Source of the DNA: Ignavibacteriota bacterium
GTDB lineage: Bacteria > Bacteroidota > Ignavibacteria > Ignavibacteriales > Melioribacteraceae
Direction of reading: 5' to 3'
Assembly (NCBI GenBank): GCA_002698995.1
Contig: PAAX01000013.1
Location: forward strand, 53,921-117,920
Length of the DNA: 64,000 bases
Part shown: positions 36,701 to 42,947 of the stretch, one piece after another
Numbering within the stretch: the stretch's first letter is position 1
Layout: every line of letters starts with the position of its first letter
Translations under genes and position numbers: made by a program
The notes under the pieces: generated by a model
What the model saw: the letters and a program-made list of their open reading frames with translations, nothing else
Told to the model about the DNA's origin: nothing
Databases searched by the model: none

Positions 36701-39233
36701 TTTCTGTTAAATCTTCCCCTTTAGATTCTTCTTCGGCAACTTTTAGTTTTTTTACCTGTTTCTCTTCTTCTTCAGGTTTTAAGAAATCCCATAAATCAAT
36801 ATTCTTCAAGAATATTGCACATCCATTATCCTGATGCGTATTGATTACAATTTGAAGATTGTGCCTATCTGCAAACTGAATTGATAAATCGAGTAAATAT
36901 TTATGAGAAGGGTGAGTTATATCATCAAATACTATAGCTCCTGAAAAATCAAGCAGTTTAACAGCATCTTCTAAATCTTCTTCCGCACCTTCAAGTGTAT
37001 GATCACCATCTATTGTTATTAGCTTATATTTTCTGCCTTGTGCAATTAAATTCTTTAGTACATCATGACTATTGCCATGTATATATTCAATACTAGTCAT
37101 CTTCTGAGTTGATTCTAAAAATTTATTTAATTGTTTCTGGGTAAATTCAATAGTGTTAGGCAATGATGCATATTCTCCGCTCCAAATATCAACTGCAGTA
37201 ATTTTTGGTGGAATCCAGGCATTAAGTACCTGAACCATAGAACCGCCGATTCTTACCCCAACTTCCAAATAATTTTCAGGTTTTAGTTTTAATGCTGTAT
37301 ATGTAAGAGCAACATGAATATTCCAGAAAGGCATATTATTCTGAATATTATATCGCATCCATTTTTTCCTTTTATCTATTGGCGCATCTGTTTGAATATA
37401 AGACCACGCATTTAACACTTTTTGTTGATATTTAGTATCCCCTATTATTTCTGAAACTAAAAACTGATCCGGAATATTCAATGACCTGTCATTAAAATTA
37501 AGTTCGCAATTAGCCATATATTCTTCGGTTATATCTGCGTCTTCTATTTTTATTTCTTTTCTTAAATTGTTAATCTCCAAAGGATGATCTCCTAAAAATC
37601 TTACACTAAACGATTCTTTACTACCAGTCCAAATAGGATATTCTTTTTCAAGTAATTCTCTATTCTCCGGTGTCCAAGCAAGGTAAAAGTTATTATACCA
37701 ATTTATTAAATCCAGATTCCAGCCGTCTCCCCAGCCATATTTGTTGTAAAGTTTTATTTTCTGTTCTACTTGTTCCTTAAATACATAGCTGTAATGATAT
37801 AAATTAATGCCAAGACTGTATGTCTGAAATCCATCAATTAAGTTAATCTCTTCAGAAGTCCTGTTTTCTTGAGGATACAAAAGTGTGGGAGGGCGATGTG
37901 AAGTAAAATAACTTCCTTTCTGATATTTAAATATTCTTCTGTAATGATGTATCGGTTTAAAGAATTCCGGAGATGTAAAATAATAGTCAAATCCTTTCCA
38001 AAAATTAAAATTGGATATAAAGTTTAATTGGGTTATTGAATTATCTTTGGAAAGTAAATCGATAACCTTTTCAATATCAGTATCTTTGTAAAATTCGTCC
38101 GAATCAACAAGCCACACATATCCATCATCAATAAACTCAAGACCCTTGTTCTGCATATGTAATTTTTCTTCCCATAATCCTTGTACAAAAACAAGTTTAT
38201 CCTCATGGTCATTAAATTCTCTGATTGCTTCTATTGTCCCGTCAATTGAGTTTCCATTTTCATCTGCTGCAAATTTACAATTCTCAACTGCTCCTTCAAT
38301 AACAACAATCCTTTTTGCATACTTATAAATAGATTTTAGAAGATATTTGATGAATGGCATTCCATTTAGGACTATTATAATAAAGTTTAGATCAACTTTA
38401 TTTTCAGATTCAATTTTAACTAAGTGGTTATTAACCTTAACATTAAATTTTTCTTCCCAAATAAGCATTGTATTAAATAATTCGGGACGTAAATGTATTA
38501 AGCTATAAAAGGCTTTTTCTCTATCGGAAGCTGGATTTAATGACATTTCTCTAAATACATCAACTCCAATACCTTTTAATTCATCATTTTCGTAATTATT
38601 AAACTCCAGAGTGTTATTGCTAAAAGAAACTTTCCACTTATGATTGCTTACTTCCGCCGTATTAAAAATTAAATCCTTATGATAACTTGGCGTTTCAATA
38701 TAACCTCTTTTGCCAACCCGCATTAATTCTTTACATGCCTTTTCAGGATTATCTACATGTTCTAATACATGTGAACAATAGACAAAATCAAATTCATTAT
38801 CTTCAAAAGGCATATCTTCAATGTTTATTTCATAAACCGGTTTATTTTCCAAAAACTTAAAAGGAACTCCAGCTCTTCCGTATGTATTATCTTCAATTGT
38901 AATATCTGCAAGATGTGTAGCCAAAGGAAAAGGAACGTTACCGCTTCCAATATCTAAAACTTTATCTCCTTCTTTAATTCCGAAATTGAAGACTCTGCTT
39001 TGGTACAAATTATATCTGTCTTGTAAGGGAAAAGATCTGAAAGATTCATAAATAATCGAAAGCAATTCAAATTTATCGGTATTATCTAAGTCTAACAATG
39101 CTTCATAAACATCAAATGCTTCATTAAATTTTCCGCTTTTCAAGTAATTTTCAGCTAATTTAAGTCCTTCTTTATAGCTGTTAATTTCCGGTTTCAGCTT
39201 AGTTCGGTAACTGTTATTTATTATCTTTTCCAA
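30711..39233 (-). CDS. Giant multi-domain methyltransferase-glycosyltransferase (2840 aa)
   Basis: Domains in order: TPR (15-60); class I methyltransferase with DKVLDIGSGNVPF (75-230); GT2-like enzyme with WLVDSDEFYK (280-420); two more SAM-fold domains with NYLEVGVRIGGSM and TIDGDH (630-825) and with KLIETGTYLGTGTTK (845-1065); CxxC-CxxC zinc ribbon plus methyltransferase with FIDIGCGWGG (1080-1365); GT9 heptosyltransferase-like with LRTDSIGDAIISL and SETSLAHAACALN (1378-1720); TPR (1790-1930); GT2 with GSDDIIFHPLAF (1945-2150); GT2 with NANTDDRHKSDA (2230-2440); TPR (2640-2836). There is no membrane segment. No stop or frameshift interrupts it. It looks like an assembly line that builds, methylates and attaches a glycan, most likely on flagellin given its place; the substrate is inference. 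Confidence 0.85.
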   Translation of the reverse strand: MEKIINNSYRTKLKPEINSYKEGLKLAENYLKSGKFNEAFDVYEALLDLDNTDKFELLSIIYESFRSFPLQDRYNLYQSRVFNFGIKEGDKVLDIGSGNVPFPLATHLADITIEDNTYGRAGVPFKFLENKPVYEINIEDMPFEDNEFDFVYCSHVLEHVDNPEKACKELMRVGKRGYIETPSYHKDLIFNTAEVSNHKWKVSFSNNTLEFNNYENDELKGIGVDVFREMSLNPASDREKAFYSLIHLRPELFNTMLIWEEKFNVKVNNHLVKIESENKVDLNFIIIVLNGMPFIKYLLKSIYKYAKRIVVIEGAVENCKFAADENGNSIDGTIEAIREFNDHEDKLVFVQGLWEEKLHMQNKGLEFIDDGYVWLVDSDEFYKDTDIEKVIDLLSKDNSITQLNFISNFNFWKGFDYYFTSPEFFKPIHHYRRIFKYQKGSYFTSHRPPTLLYPQENRTSEEINLIDGFQTYSLGINLYHYSYVFKEQVEQKIKLYNKYGWGDGWNLDLINWYNNFYLAWTPENRELLEKEYPIWTGSKESFSVRFLGDHPLEINNLRKEIKIEDADITEEYMANCELNFNDRSLNIPDQFLVSEIIGDTKYQQKVLNAWSYIQTDAPIDKRKKWMRYNIQNNMPFWNIHVALTYTALKLKPENYLEVGVRIGGSMVQVLNAWIPPKITAVDIWSGEYASLPNTIEFTQKQLNKFLESTQKMTSIEYIHGNSHDVLKNLIAQGRKYKLITIDGDHTLEGAEEDLEDAVKLLDFSGAIVFDDITHPSHKYLLDLSIQFADRHNLQIVINTHQDNGCAIFLKNIDLWDFLKPEEEEKQVKKLKVAEEESKGEDLTEISENSTFSKVITEVITNYKPKKLIETGTYLGTGTTKIIASALKSLNINSTFYSIEVNPQNYANAKVNLTSANLIDKVNLLNGLSMPKELLPDKETLNKTTVTSVEFSDVFIDHPENERVDKYFNETNFPYLPDNLLDKCLLEFEYKPEFVILDSGGHIGFIEFNYVINKIKSDCIIALDDIYHIKHHKSYLFIKQDNRFEIIHESKEKFGFCIAKFTPNDILSENENKTTESINVKEKIDCLVCGSKMSIPVRGNDIVQCISCGFVYLKERLTKSEMEKYYREVYAVDDPNAASPVRVPKSIEEIELKKEYKGALREALFDEAVKFYGNSIKAKKFIDIGCGWGGLLLNASRHGMDVMGFELTQPNVEFARKKLGFDVRQEQFDKSDLPENYADIITMSHVLEHVPEPAEFVEKIYKTLKKDGIFFCVVPNFNSLCSSIEKENWQWLERDWHYSHFTPKVLKKLLEDKGFTIEKLETVSGDYGTDAPIKALYSLYPDLNTPEKLTDALNKINNAGQGEEIRIIARKSTNGKKKGKNNNLLWLRTDSIGDAIISLNLLEKISNSLPNYQVTVVCQDHIKELYQNLPFVTNIISFNRKKFFGDSKYKKDFLSKLNEISYDLLINSVYSREFISEQIAKQCNAEIKIGMIGDHSNLTKELKSEADLIYTYLVDISESQNEPEKYKELLRYFNIGFEDYKARIILSKEDIIFADKYFEKHNLDPAKTIAFFAGAQFNIRYYYNFGKAIEESLKGKDYTILVLGGKSDEYINEKNLNDFTGKVINATGLTSFNQSAALLAKCVLAVGSETSLAHAACALNVPNVILLGGGHFGRFMPYSELTTIVSLPLECFNCNWNCKYDEIYCIQKIDYKLISKAITNRLSENESNKNAYLQKRYKFDWINEQPNIAACSLVLSNYHEFYPQIRTEDHSKFDEIIDRSNSDNSVIKVLENLYKLFNDDSRNFKDYLKLEEKLLSLTNNKVQVLISFKEPNYFENYIKGLFELRERNLISAEKQIEEIVEYSPSNKRIVLLLAEIYFQNRKYVKALNLLNYLRNENIYLDTKANELLKASLVVKEAKFINQLTDAYNYEITPKERDEKLDLKKSIEESVSIIIPSKSRNKYLIETLESLISAAINIKYDVILYMNEKVEFSPKEMDKYRISNIYYDADVFNGGKFSWTKLMNHGFKNSSGNWIMYGSDDIIFHPLAFNYAFQLNLTNNVGGINFLHRNTEEDYGGFYKLYGFDTLGYKPFINFGIIKREAYNKTDGFNEEIQFYAGDVDICWRIINKGYDIIPSYFSLIEHVNITDKNRSEKSDKVYRDDTQTLVKEWFEEIEKFAEKKIYKERFFIEDIYSIKKDIYLNSVENSISLESLKEIDKDYYEIELIENNKNHTENDISVSAIVSVFNSGKFIKGCLDDLLSQTLYKKGQLEIVLVNSGTDEKEDKVIKEYKSKYNNIVYIKLPYPVGIYQAWNIGIKASQGKYITNANTDDRHKSDALEIMFNKLNSNSNLDLVYANSFRTIVENDYFNSSTPKTKIEWVDFDNDLLLFGCFLGPHPMWKKELHQKYGYFNENLNVVGDYEFWLRISRVASIYHINEILGLYYYSEDSAEHRDNNITKNENYWVQKKYISKYLKTEDDIHQVLEKIKKLVNNNLDNTYFKTAFNLLRLRNEIVSIEDEFLQVMRTAYKTKSAEPKKISAVLSKLINSKDRMIDNERFIAMLRIFDLLLYSLSNNSKLEKYVLNRIEKQVPEFLFESTVKSKEETLARNKSSNQNNFTQAFERSLILLEDKDYNEAVVELQKAIEFINEKDPAKYSAITEEELVNLTATTFFELGNIEQANKFFEKELQIYPSSSRACFGLAETFYIAELYEQAKAMYEWAIKNGKNDEITWNKLRLVNKELNLDENDNSLDLVNIQELLQRAEEFINNDDFENALDILDKILGTDENNIDALNDLSVIFILQNEIESALNVINKVIDLDSENEIAKNNLQVLENKIKASAVH

Positions 39234-40354
39234 TCACACCTCCTGCACAAATGCAATGTTCTTTTGCCATACAGCAATTCATTATGAATACTTTGTACTT
39301 CATCTTTTTTTAATATTCCACTGATAGTTTCATTGTATAAATTTCCAAAACTGTGCTTCCTTTTCCAATCAAGACAACATATAATCAAATCACCATAACA
39401 ATTGACTGATAAATCCCTTATGAATGGGAGACAGTTTTTTGCCAAATTTAACGGTTCTATATCGTACATATTAAGTCGTTCATCTAAAACGGACTTAAAT
39501 ACTTTGAACAGTATTTTCGTTTTAATATTTTTTAATCTATTGAAATCATTCATAGAATATGCGGAAACTACAAGCATCCAAACACCCGCATATTCTAGTT
39601 CTTCCACTAAATATTGACTCAAATTCTGTCCGTTGCTAAGAATATAAATCTTTGAATCGGGACATTTATCTTTAGCATATCTAATAAAGTAAAATAACCT
39701 TGGATCGATAAGGGGTTCGTTATAGATGTGAAAACTAATTGCACCGTTGTATTTTATTTGAGATAGTTCATCTATTGTTTTTTCAACTACTTTTGAAGAA
39801 AGATATATCTTCTCTTTACATTGATTTACCGGACAAAGTTTATGGGCACTTGCGAGATTACATGTATTTGAGATTTCGAACGAAATTCTTCTTACTTGCT
39901 CTATTGTTAATTTAGAATTAGAGCCTTCCAATAAAACATTCTCTTTTCTCACTAATTCTCTAGAGTAAATTGGAAATTGTTCTTTATATATTTCGTTTTC
40001 ATACTCATTAGAATTTTCTTCAACAATAATTTCTGTCGTTTTTTCAGAAACCTTTAATTCCTTTGATTCATTATTACTTTTTACAGATAAACTTTTTATA
40101 TACTTCAGATTCTCATTAGCCGTAATATTAAATTTATCCTTATCTAATATTTGCCTTAATAAATCCTCTGCAGATTCAAAATCACCTTTTAATATTTCAG
40201 TAACAGCATAATTGTTAGCAGCATCAATACTTTCCGGATCAAGCTCATTTAAAATATTCAATAGAACAGCTCTTGCTTCGTCTATTTTATTAACCTCTAT
40301 TAATCTTTCAGATTCTTTAATTAACTCATCTACTAACGAATTCTTTACATCCAT
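39221..40354 (-). CDS. TPR-radical SAM-SPASM protein
   Basis: About 377 residues. An N-terminal TPR pair (LIEVNKIDEARAVLLNILNE, FESAEDLLRQILDKDKFNIT) is followed by a radical SAM barrel (RRISFEISNTCNL, FHIYNEPLIDPRLFYFIRYA, IYILSNGQNLSQYL). A C-terminal SPASM-like end binds a further Fe-S cluster (NCYGDLIICCLDWKRKHSFGN, CRRCDWKR). The cluster loop is unusual: CNLASAHKLCPVNQC, that is Cx8Cx4C, not CxxxCxxC. An upstream ATG at 40441 and a GTG at 40417 with AGGAG before it would add a hydrophobic leader; the ATG at 40354 (AGG before it) is preferred because the TPR begins there. It overlaps the giant gene by 13 nt. Confidence 0.78.
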   Translation of the reverse strand: MDVKNSLVDELIKESERLIEVNKIDEARAVLLNILNELDPESIDAANNYAVTEILKGDFESAEDLLRQILDKDKFNITANENLKYIKSLSVKSNNESKELKVSEKTTEIIVEENSNEYENEIYKEQFPIYSRELVRKENVLLEGSNSKLTIEQVRRISFEISNTCNLASAHKLCPVNQCKEKIYLSSKVVEKTIDELSQIKYNGAISFHIYNEPLIDPRLFYFIRYAKDKCPDSKIYILSNGQNLSQYLVEELEYAGVWMLVVSAYSMNDFNRLKNIKTKILFKVFKSVLDERLNMYDIEPLNLAKNCLPFIRDLSVNCYGDLIICCLDWKRKHSFGNLYNETISGILKKDEVQSIHNELLYGKRTLHLCRRCDWKR

Positions 40355-40441
40355 ATAAACCTGAAATTCAATTGAAAATTTCACAATAATTATTAAAATT
40401 GATATTTTTTTAGACACTAATTCAACTCCTATACCAAACAT

Positions 40442-40941
40442 AATTCGTTTTTCAGCTCATTTTACCACTTTTTTATTTCTTCTCTGTCCGATTATAAATA
40501 GTTGGCTAATATTAGCCCTTCAAAACTTTGTAACTTACAGTTCCCAACTATTAAGGGGTACTTCAAATATCCAATTTTTATGCTCTGAGCTGCGATTTTT
40601 GAGCTATTAGCACCAATGATGAAGCTATTAGCTCAATTTTTTAGGTAATTTACTTGGATTTTGATTCTCGGAGGTTCTCAATTCGAGCAAAAATACTCGG
40701 CTTTTCTGCAATTTTGTGAAAATTTTCATCTTTTTGCTTCGAGGTTCTAGCTCAGAGGTTCAAGCTAGGAGCTTTTAGCTGTAATTTTTACTGCTCTTTG
40801 CTTCAATCGCGAGGCTTTTAGCTTCAACTTCCTCCCTTTTTGCTCAAACGTTGAATCTTTTTGCTCAAATGTCGAGTATTTTTGGTTATCGGTTGATTAT
40901 AAAAGGTTTGAAATCGGGGCTTTTTGGTTTGATTTGGAGGA
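40442..40941. other. Gene-free AT-rich region with repeated short words
   Basis: No frame here looks coding. Between about 40580 and 40900 short words recur imperfectly: gagctattagc/gaagctattagctc, gaggttct(c/a), agcttttagct, and ttttgctcaaa followed by (c/t)gt(t/c)ga. They give a loose 20-50 nt periodicity without a clean unit. The region joins the glycosylation locus to the mobile-looking element and defence cassette. Confidence 0.5.
40504..40517. promoter_or_regulatory. Perfect 14-bp palindrome upstream of the radical SAM gene
   Basis: GGCTAATATTAGCC is a perfect dyad and contains the TGGCTAATATT core of the three 20-nt elements elsewhere in the window. It is a candidate binding site for a dimeric regulator. 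Confidence 0.4.
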
Positions 40942-41075
40942 TAAGGGACTGTCTCAAATTGACTTTTGTCATCACGAGGGAAGCGAAGTGATCTCATTTT
41001 TTAGCTAAAAAAGAAAGATTGCTTCAGCAAAAACCGCTTCGCAATGACGATTATCGACATTCGAGACAGCCCTTA
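40942..41075. repeat. 134-bp terminal-inverted-repeat (MITE-like) element
   Basis: The ends TAAGGGACTGTCTCAAAT (40942-40959) and ATTCGAGACAGCCCTTA (41059-41075) are inverted copies with few mismatches. The interior has a second imperfect inverted pair, GTCATCACGAGGGAAGCGAA and, on the other side, CGCTTCGCAATGACG. It encodes nothing. Size and end structure fit a non-autonomous transposable element or an intergenic repeat family. Confidence 0.6.
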
Positions 41076-41109
41076 CCAAATTATCTTTATCTATCTATAT
41101 TTTCGGTTA

Positions 41110-41589
41110 TTAATTTTCAGGTTCAGGAGCTGCACTCGATTTATTCTTGAATCTTTCTTTTAGATCATCATAAATCGGCTTTGCATCTGGTATATTCATT
41201 TTTGCAGCTAATTTTACTGAGTTATAGTATGAGAGTGCGGCAACATAGGCTTCACTTCCACTTAGCATTATTGTATCGTCAAGTCCGGAAATTAACTGTT
41301 CTAATGGTCTGAAAAATCCGGTAAGTGTATGTACTGCAGAAACATCCACTTTCATTTCGGGTACATTCATATACTGCGGTGCAAATTGTGGTGAGTTTTC
41401 TGCGTAATCCAAAGCCTTATCTACAAAAGGAATTGTTTTATCGCTCATTTTAGGCAATGTTCTTCTTTCTTCCGGAGTAAGAGCAATTAGGTAAGGCTGT
41501 AATTTAGTTTTTAGGGTTTCTATTGCAGCATTAATTTCCGCAACGTCGGCTTCGGGAATTTGAATAGCTACACTATTGTCCTCAGGCAT
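41110..41589 (-). CDS. Hypothetical soluble protein, 159 aa
   Basis: A strong AGGAGG site precedes the ATG, so translation is likely. The protein is helical, acidic and Pro-rich at both ends, without signal peptide, membrane helix or cysteine. It contains ALTPEERRTLPKMSDKTIPF (about 36-55) and a C-terminal KRK-poor tail ending SSAAPEPEN. I do not recognise a domain. It stands alone between the inverted-repeat element and the divergently oriented defence cassette. Confidence 0.7.
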   Translation of the reverse strand: MPEDNSVAIQIPEADVAEINAAIETLKTKLQPYLIALTPEERRTLPKMSDKTIPFVDKALDYAENSPQFAPQYMNVPEMKVDVSAVHTLTGFFRPLEQLISGLDDTIMLSGSEAYVAALSYYNSVKLAAKMNIPDAKPIYDDLKERFKNKSSAAPEPEN

Positions 41590-41857
41590 GGCGCCTCCTT
41601 ATGTTATTGATGTGTATTATTATTTAGTCTTTAGAGTCTATCGAACAAGCAACTCTAAATTCTCTTTGATGTATTTTGAATGGTTAAAATTTACTGGTTT
41701 TTGCTTAAAGATGAAAGTATAAAGTTAGGATTTGAAGAAAAAATTTATTTGACCCAATATTTACCAAAATAATTATTAGTATTTACTAAAAGTTACCTAA
41801 ACATTATATTTAAGGTAAGTTTTAAGAAGTTGAAATTTTGTACAATAATAGATAAGT

Positions 41858-42514
41858 ATGAGTAAAAATACCGACATAGAGAAATTAGAAAGCGTACTGA
41901 TATATTTAGTATATAAATCTAATGAAATTGGTGTTTATCATTTAAATAAACTTACCTACTTGTTTGAGTATTTCTATATTAAAAATTTTGGTGAAAGATT
42001 TACTAAAGAATACTTTTTGAAATATCCGCATGGTCCTGTTATTTCTAACTATAAAAGGATTTTCATTAATTTAGCCCAAAGGGAATTCTTCTTAACCAAT
42101 ACTGATGAACTTAAGAAAAATAGAAAACTGACCGATGATTATAGTTATGGAAGACAAGCAATAAGAAGCAGTAATAAATCGTATTTTATAAATCCTCTCC
42201 CAAATAATGCTGCGATTTTGTTAGACAATATTATTACAAAGTTTGGAAAGCTAAGCGTTGATGAACTTGAAACTTTTGTATACAAAACCGAACCAATTAT
42301 AAATTATCAAAATAATCCATATAAGAAAGAAACCGGCGGATATGTTTTGGAATCACCTATGATAAATATAAAAAAATCAAAAGATCGTGTACCTGAAGGA
42401 ATTAAAATTGCATTAAAGCATATGAAAAAATATCCTAACTTTTCGTTAGAGCAGCAAAAAAAAGACTATAAAGAATTTGCATTTATGGAAAAGTTAAGAC
42501 CTTATAATGCCTGA
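41858..42514 (+). CDS. Panacea-domain (DUF4065/SocA-like) antitoxin
   Basis: A 218-residue protein with the Panacea pattern: YHLNKLTYLFEYFYIKNFGE (about 27-46) followed by RFTKEYFLKYPHGPVISNY (about 47-65), the alpha-helical core shared by SocA/GepA-type proteins. Panacea proteins are known as versatile antitoxins paired with many toxin folds. The C-terminal extension (PEGIKIALKHMKKYPNFSLE) is probably the toxin-specific part. The next gene, a MazF-like toxin, starts inside its stop codon region (8-nt overlap), indicating coupled translation. A TTGTACAATAATAG box lies about 20 nt upstream of the start. Confidence 0.8.
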   Translation: MSKNTDIEKLESVLIYLVYKSNEIGVYHLNKLTYLFEYFYIKNFGERFTKEYFLKYPHGPVISNYKRIFINLAQREFFLTNTDELKKNRKLTDDYSYGRQAIRSSNKSYFINPLPNNAAILLDNIITKFGKLSVDELETFVYKTEPIINYQNNPYKKETGGYVLESPMINIKKSKDRVPEGIKIALKHMKKYPNFSLEQQKKDYKEFAFMEKLRPYNA

Positions 42515-42935
42515 TTTACAATCGGAAGTTTATCTAAAATTGCGCCCCCCACAACCCGGCGAGGTATACAAAGTTGTTGATAATTCTGTTATTATGAATG
42601 ATCAAAAAAAGGAAGACAAAAAAGAGAGACCCGTTTTAATAGTCTCTAATAATAAACTTACTATTCCAGGATGTAATATAATTAATGTTGTTCCACTTAC
42701 TTCAAAAGGAAAACCGGATTTACTTAGATTACCAATATCGGATGCTTACGAAGAAATTGAAAAAGATTTTGAATTAGCAAGTAAATCATTTGCCTTACTG
42801 CAGCTTTACCAACCAATACACTTAAATAATTTCAGAGATAAGTGTGGTAGAATAAATGCTAATTCTTATTTAGCAATTCAATACAGTATTGCAGTAAATG
42901 TAATCGGTTATCAAACTTTTGATTTAAATCCTTAA
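42507..42935 (+). CDS. MazF/PemK-like toxin
   Basis: A 142-residue protein with the CcdB/MazF beta-barrel pattern: PGEVYKVVDNS (about 17-27), KKERPVLIVSNN (about 38-49), NIINVVPLTSKGKPDLLRL (about 56-74). The RPVLIVSNN and NVVPLTS words are the core of PemK/MazF ribonucleases, and the Arg of RPVL and the Thr-Ser of PLTS are the expected active-site positions. Pairing of a MazF-type toxin with a Panacea antitoxin fits the promiscuous use of that domain. RNase activity is inferred. Confidence 0.75.
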   Translation: MPDLQSEVYLKLRPPQPGEVYKVVDNSVIMNDQKKEDKKERPVLIVSNNKLTIPGCNIINVVPLTSKGKPDLLRLPISDAYEEIEKDFELASKSFALLQLYQPIHLNNFRDKCGRINANSYLAIQYSIAVNVIGYQTFDLNP

Positions 42936-42947
42936 GCTAATATTAAT

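Noticed and set aside
40355..40441. Longer N-terminus of the radical SAM protein (ATG at 40441 or GTG at 40417)
   Set aside because: The added stretch is hydrophobic and unrelated to the TPR start; kept only as an alternative.
40560..40900. CRISPR-like array in the repeated-word region
   Set aside because: No constant repeat length, no identical repeats with unique spacers and no cas genes nearby.
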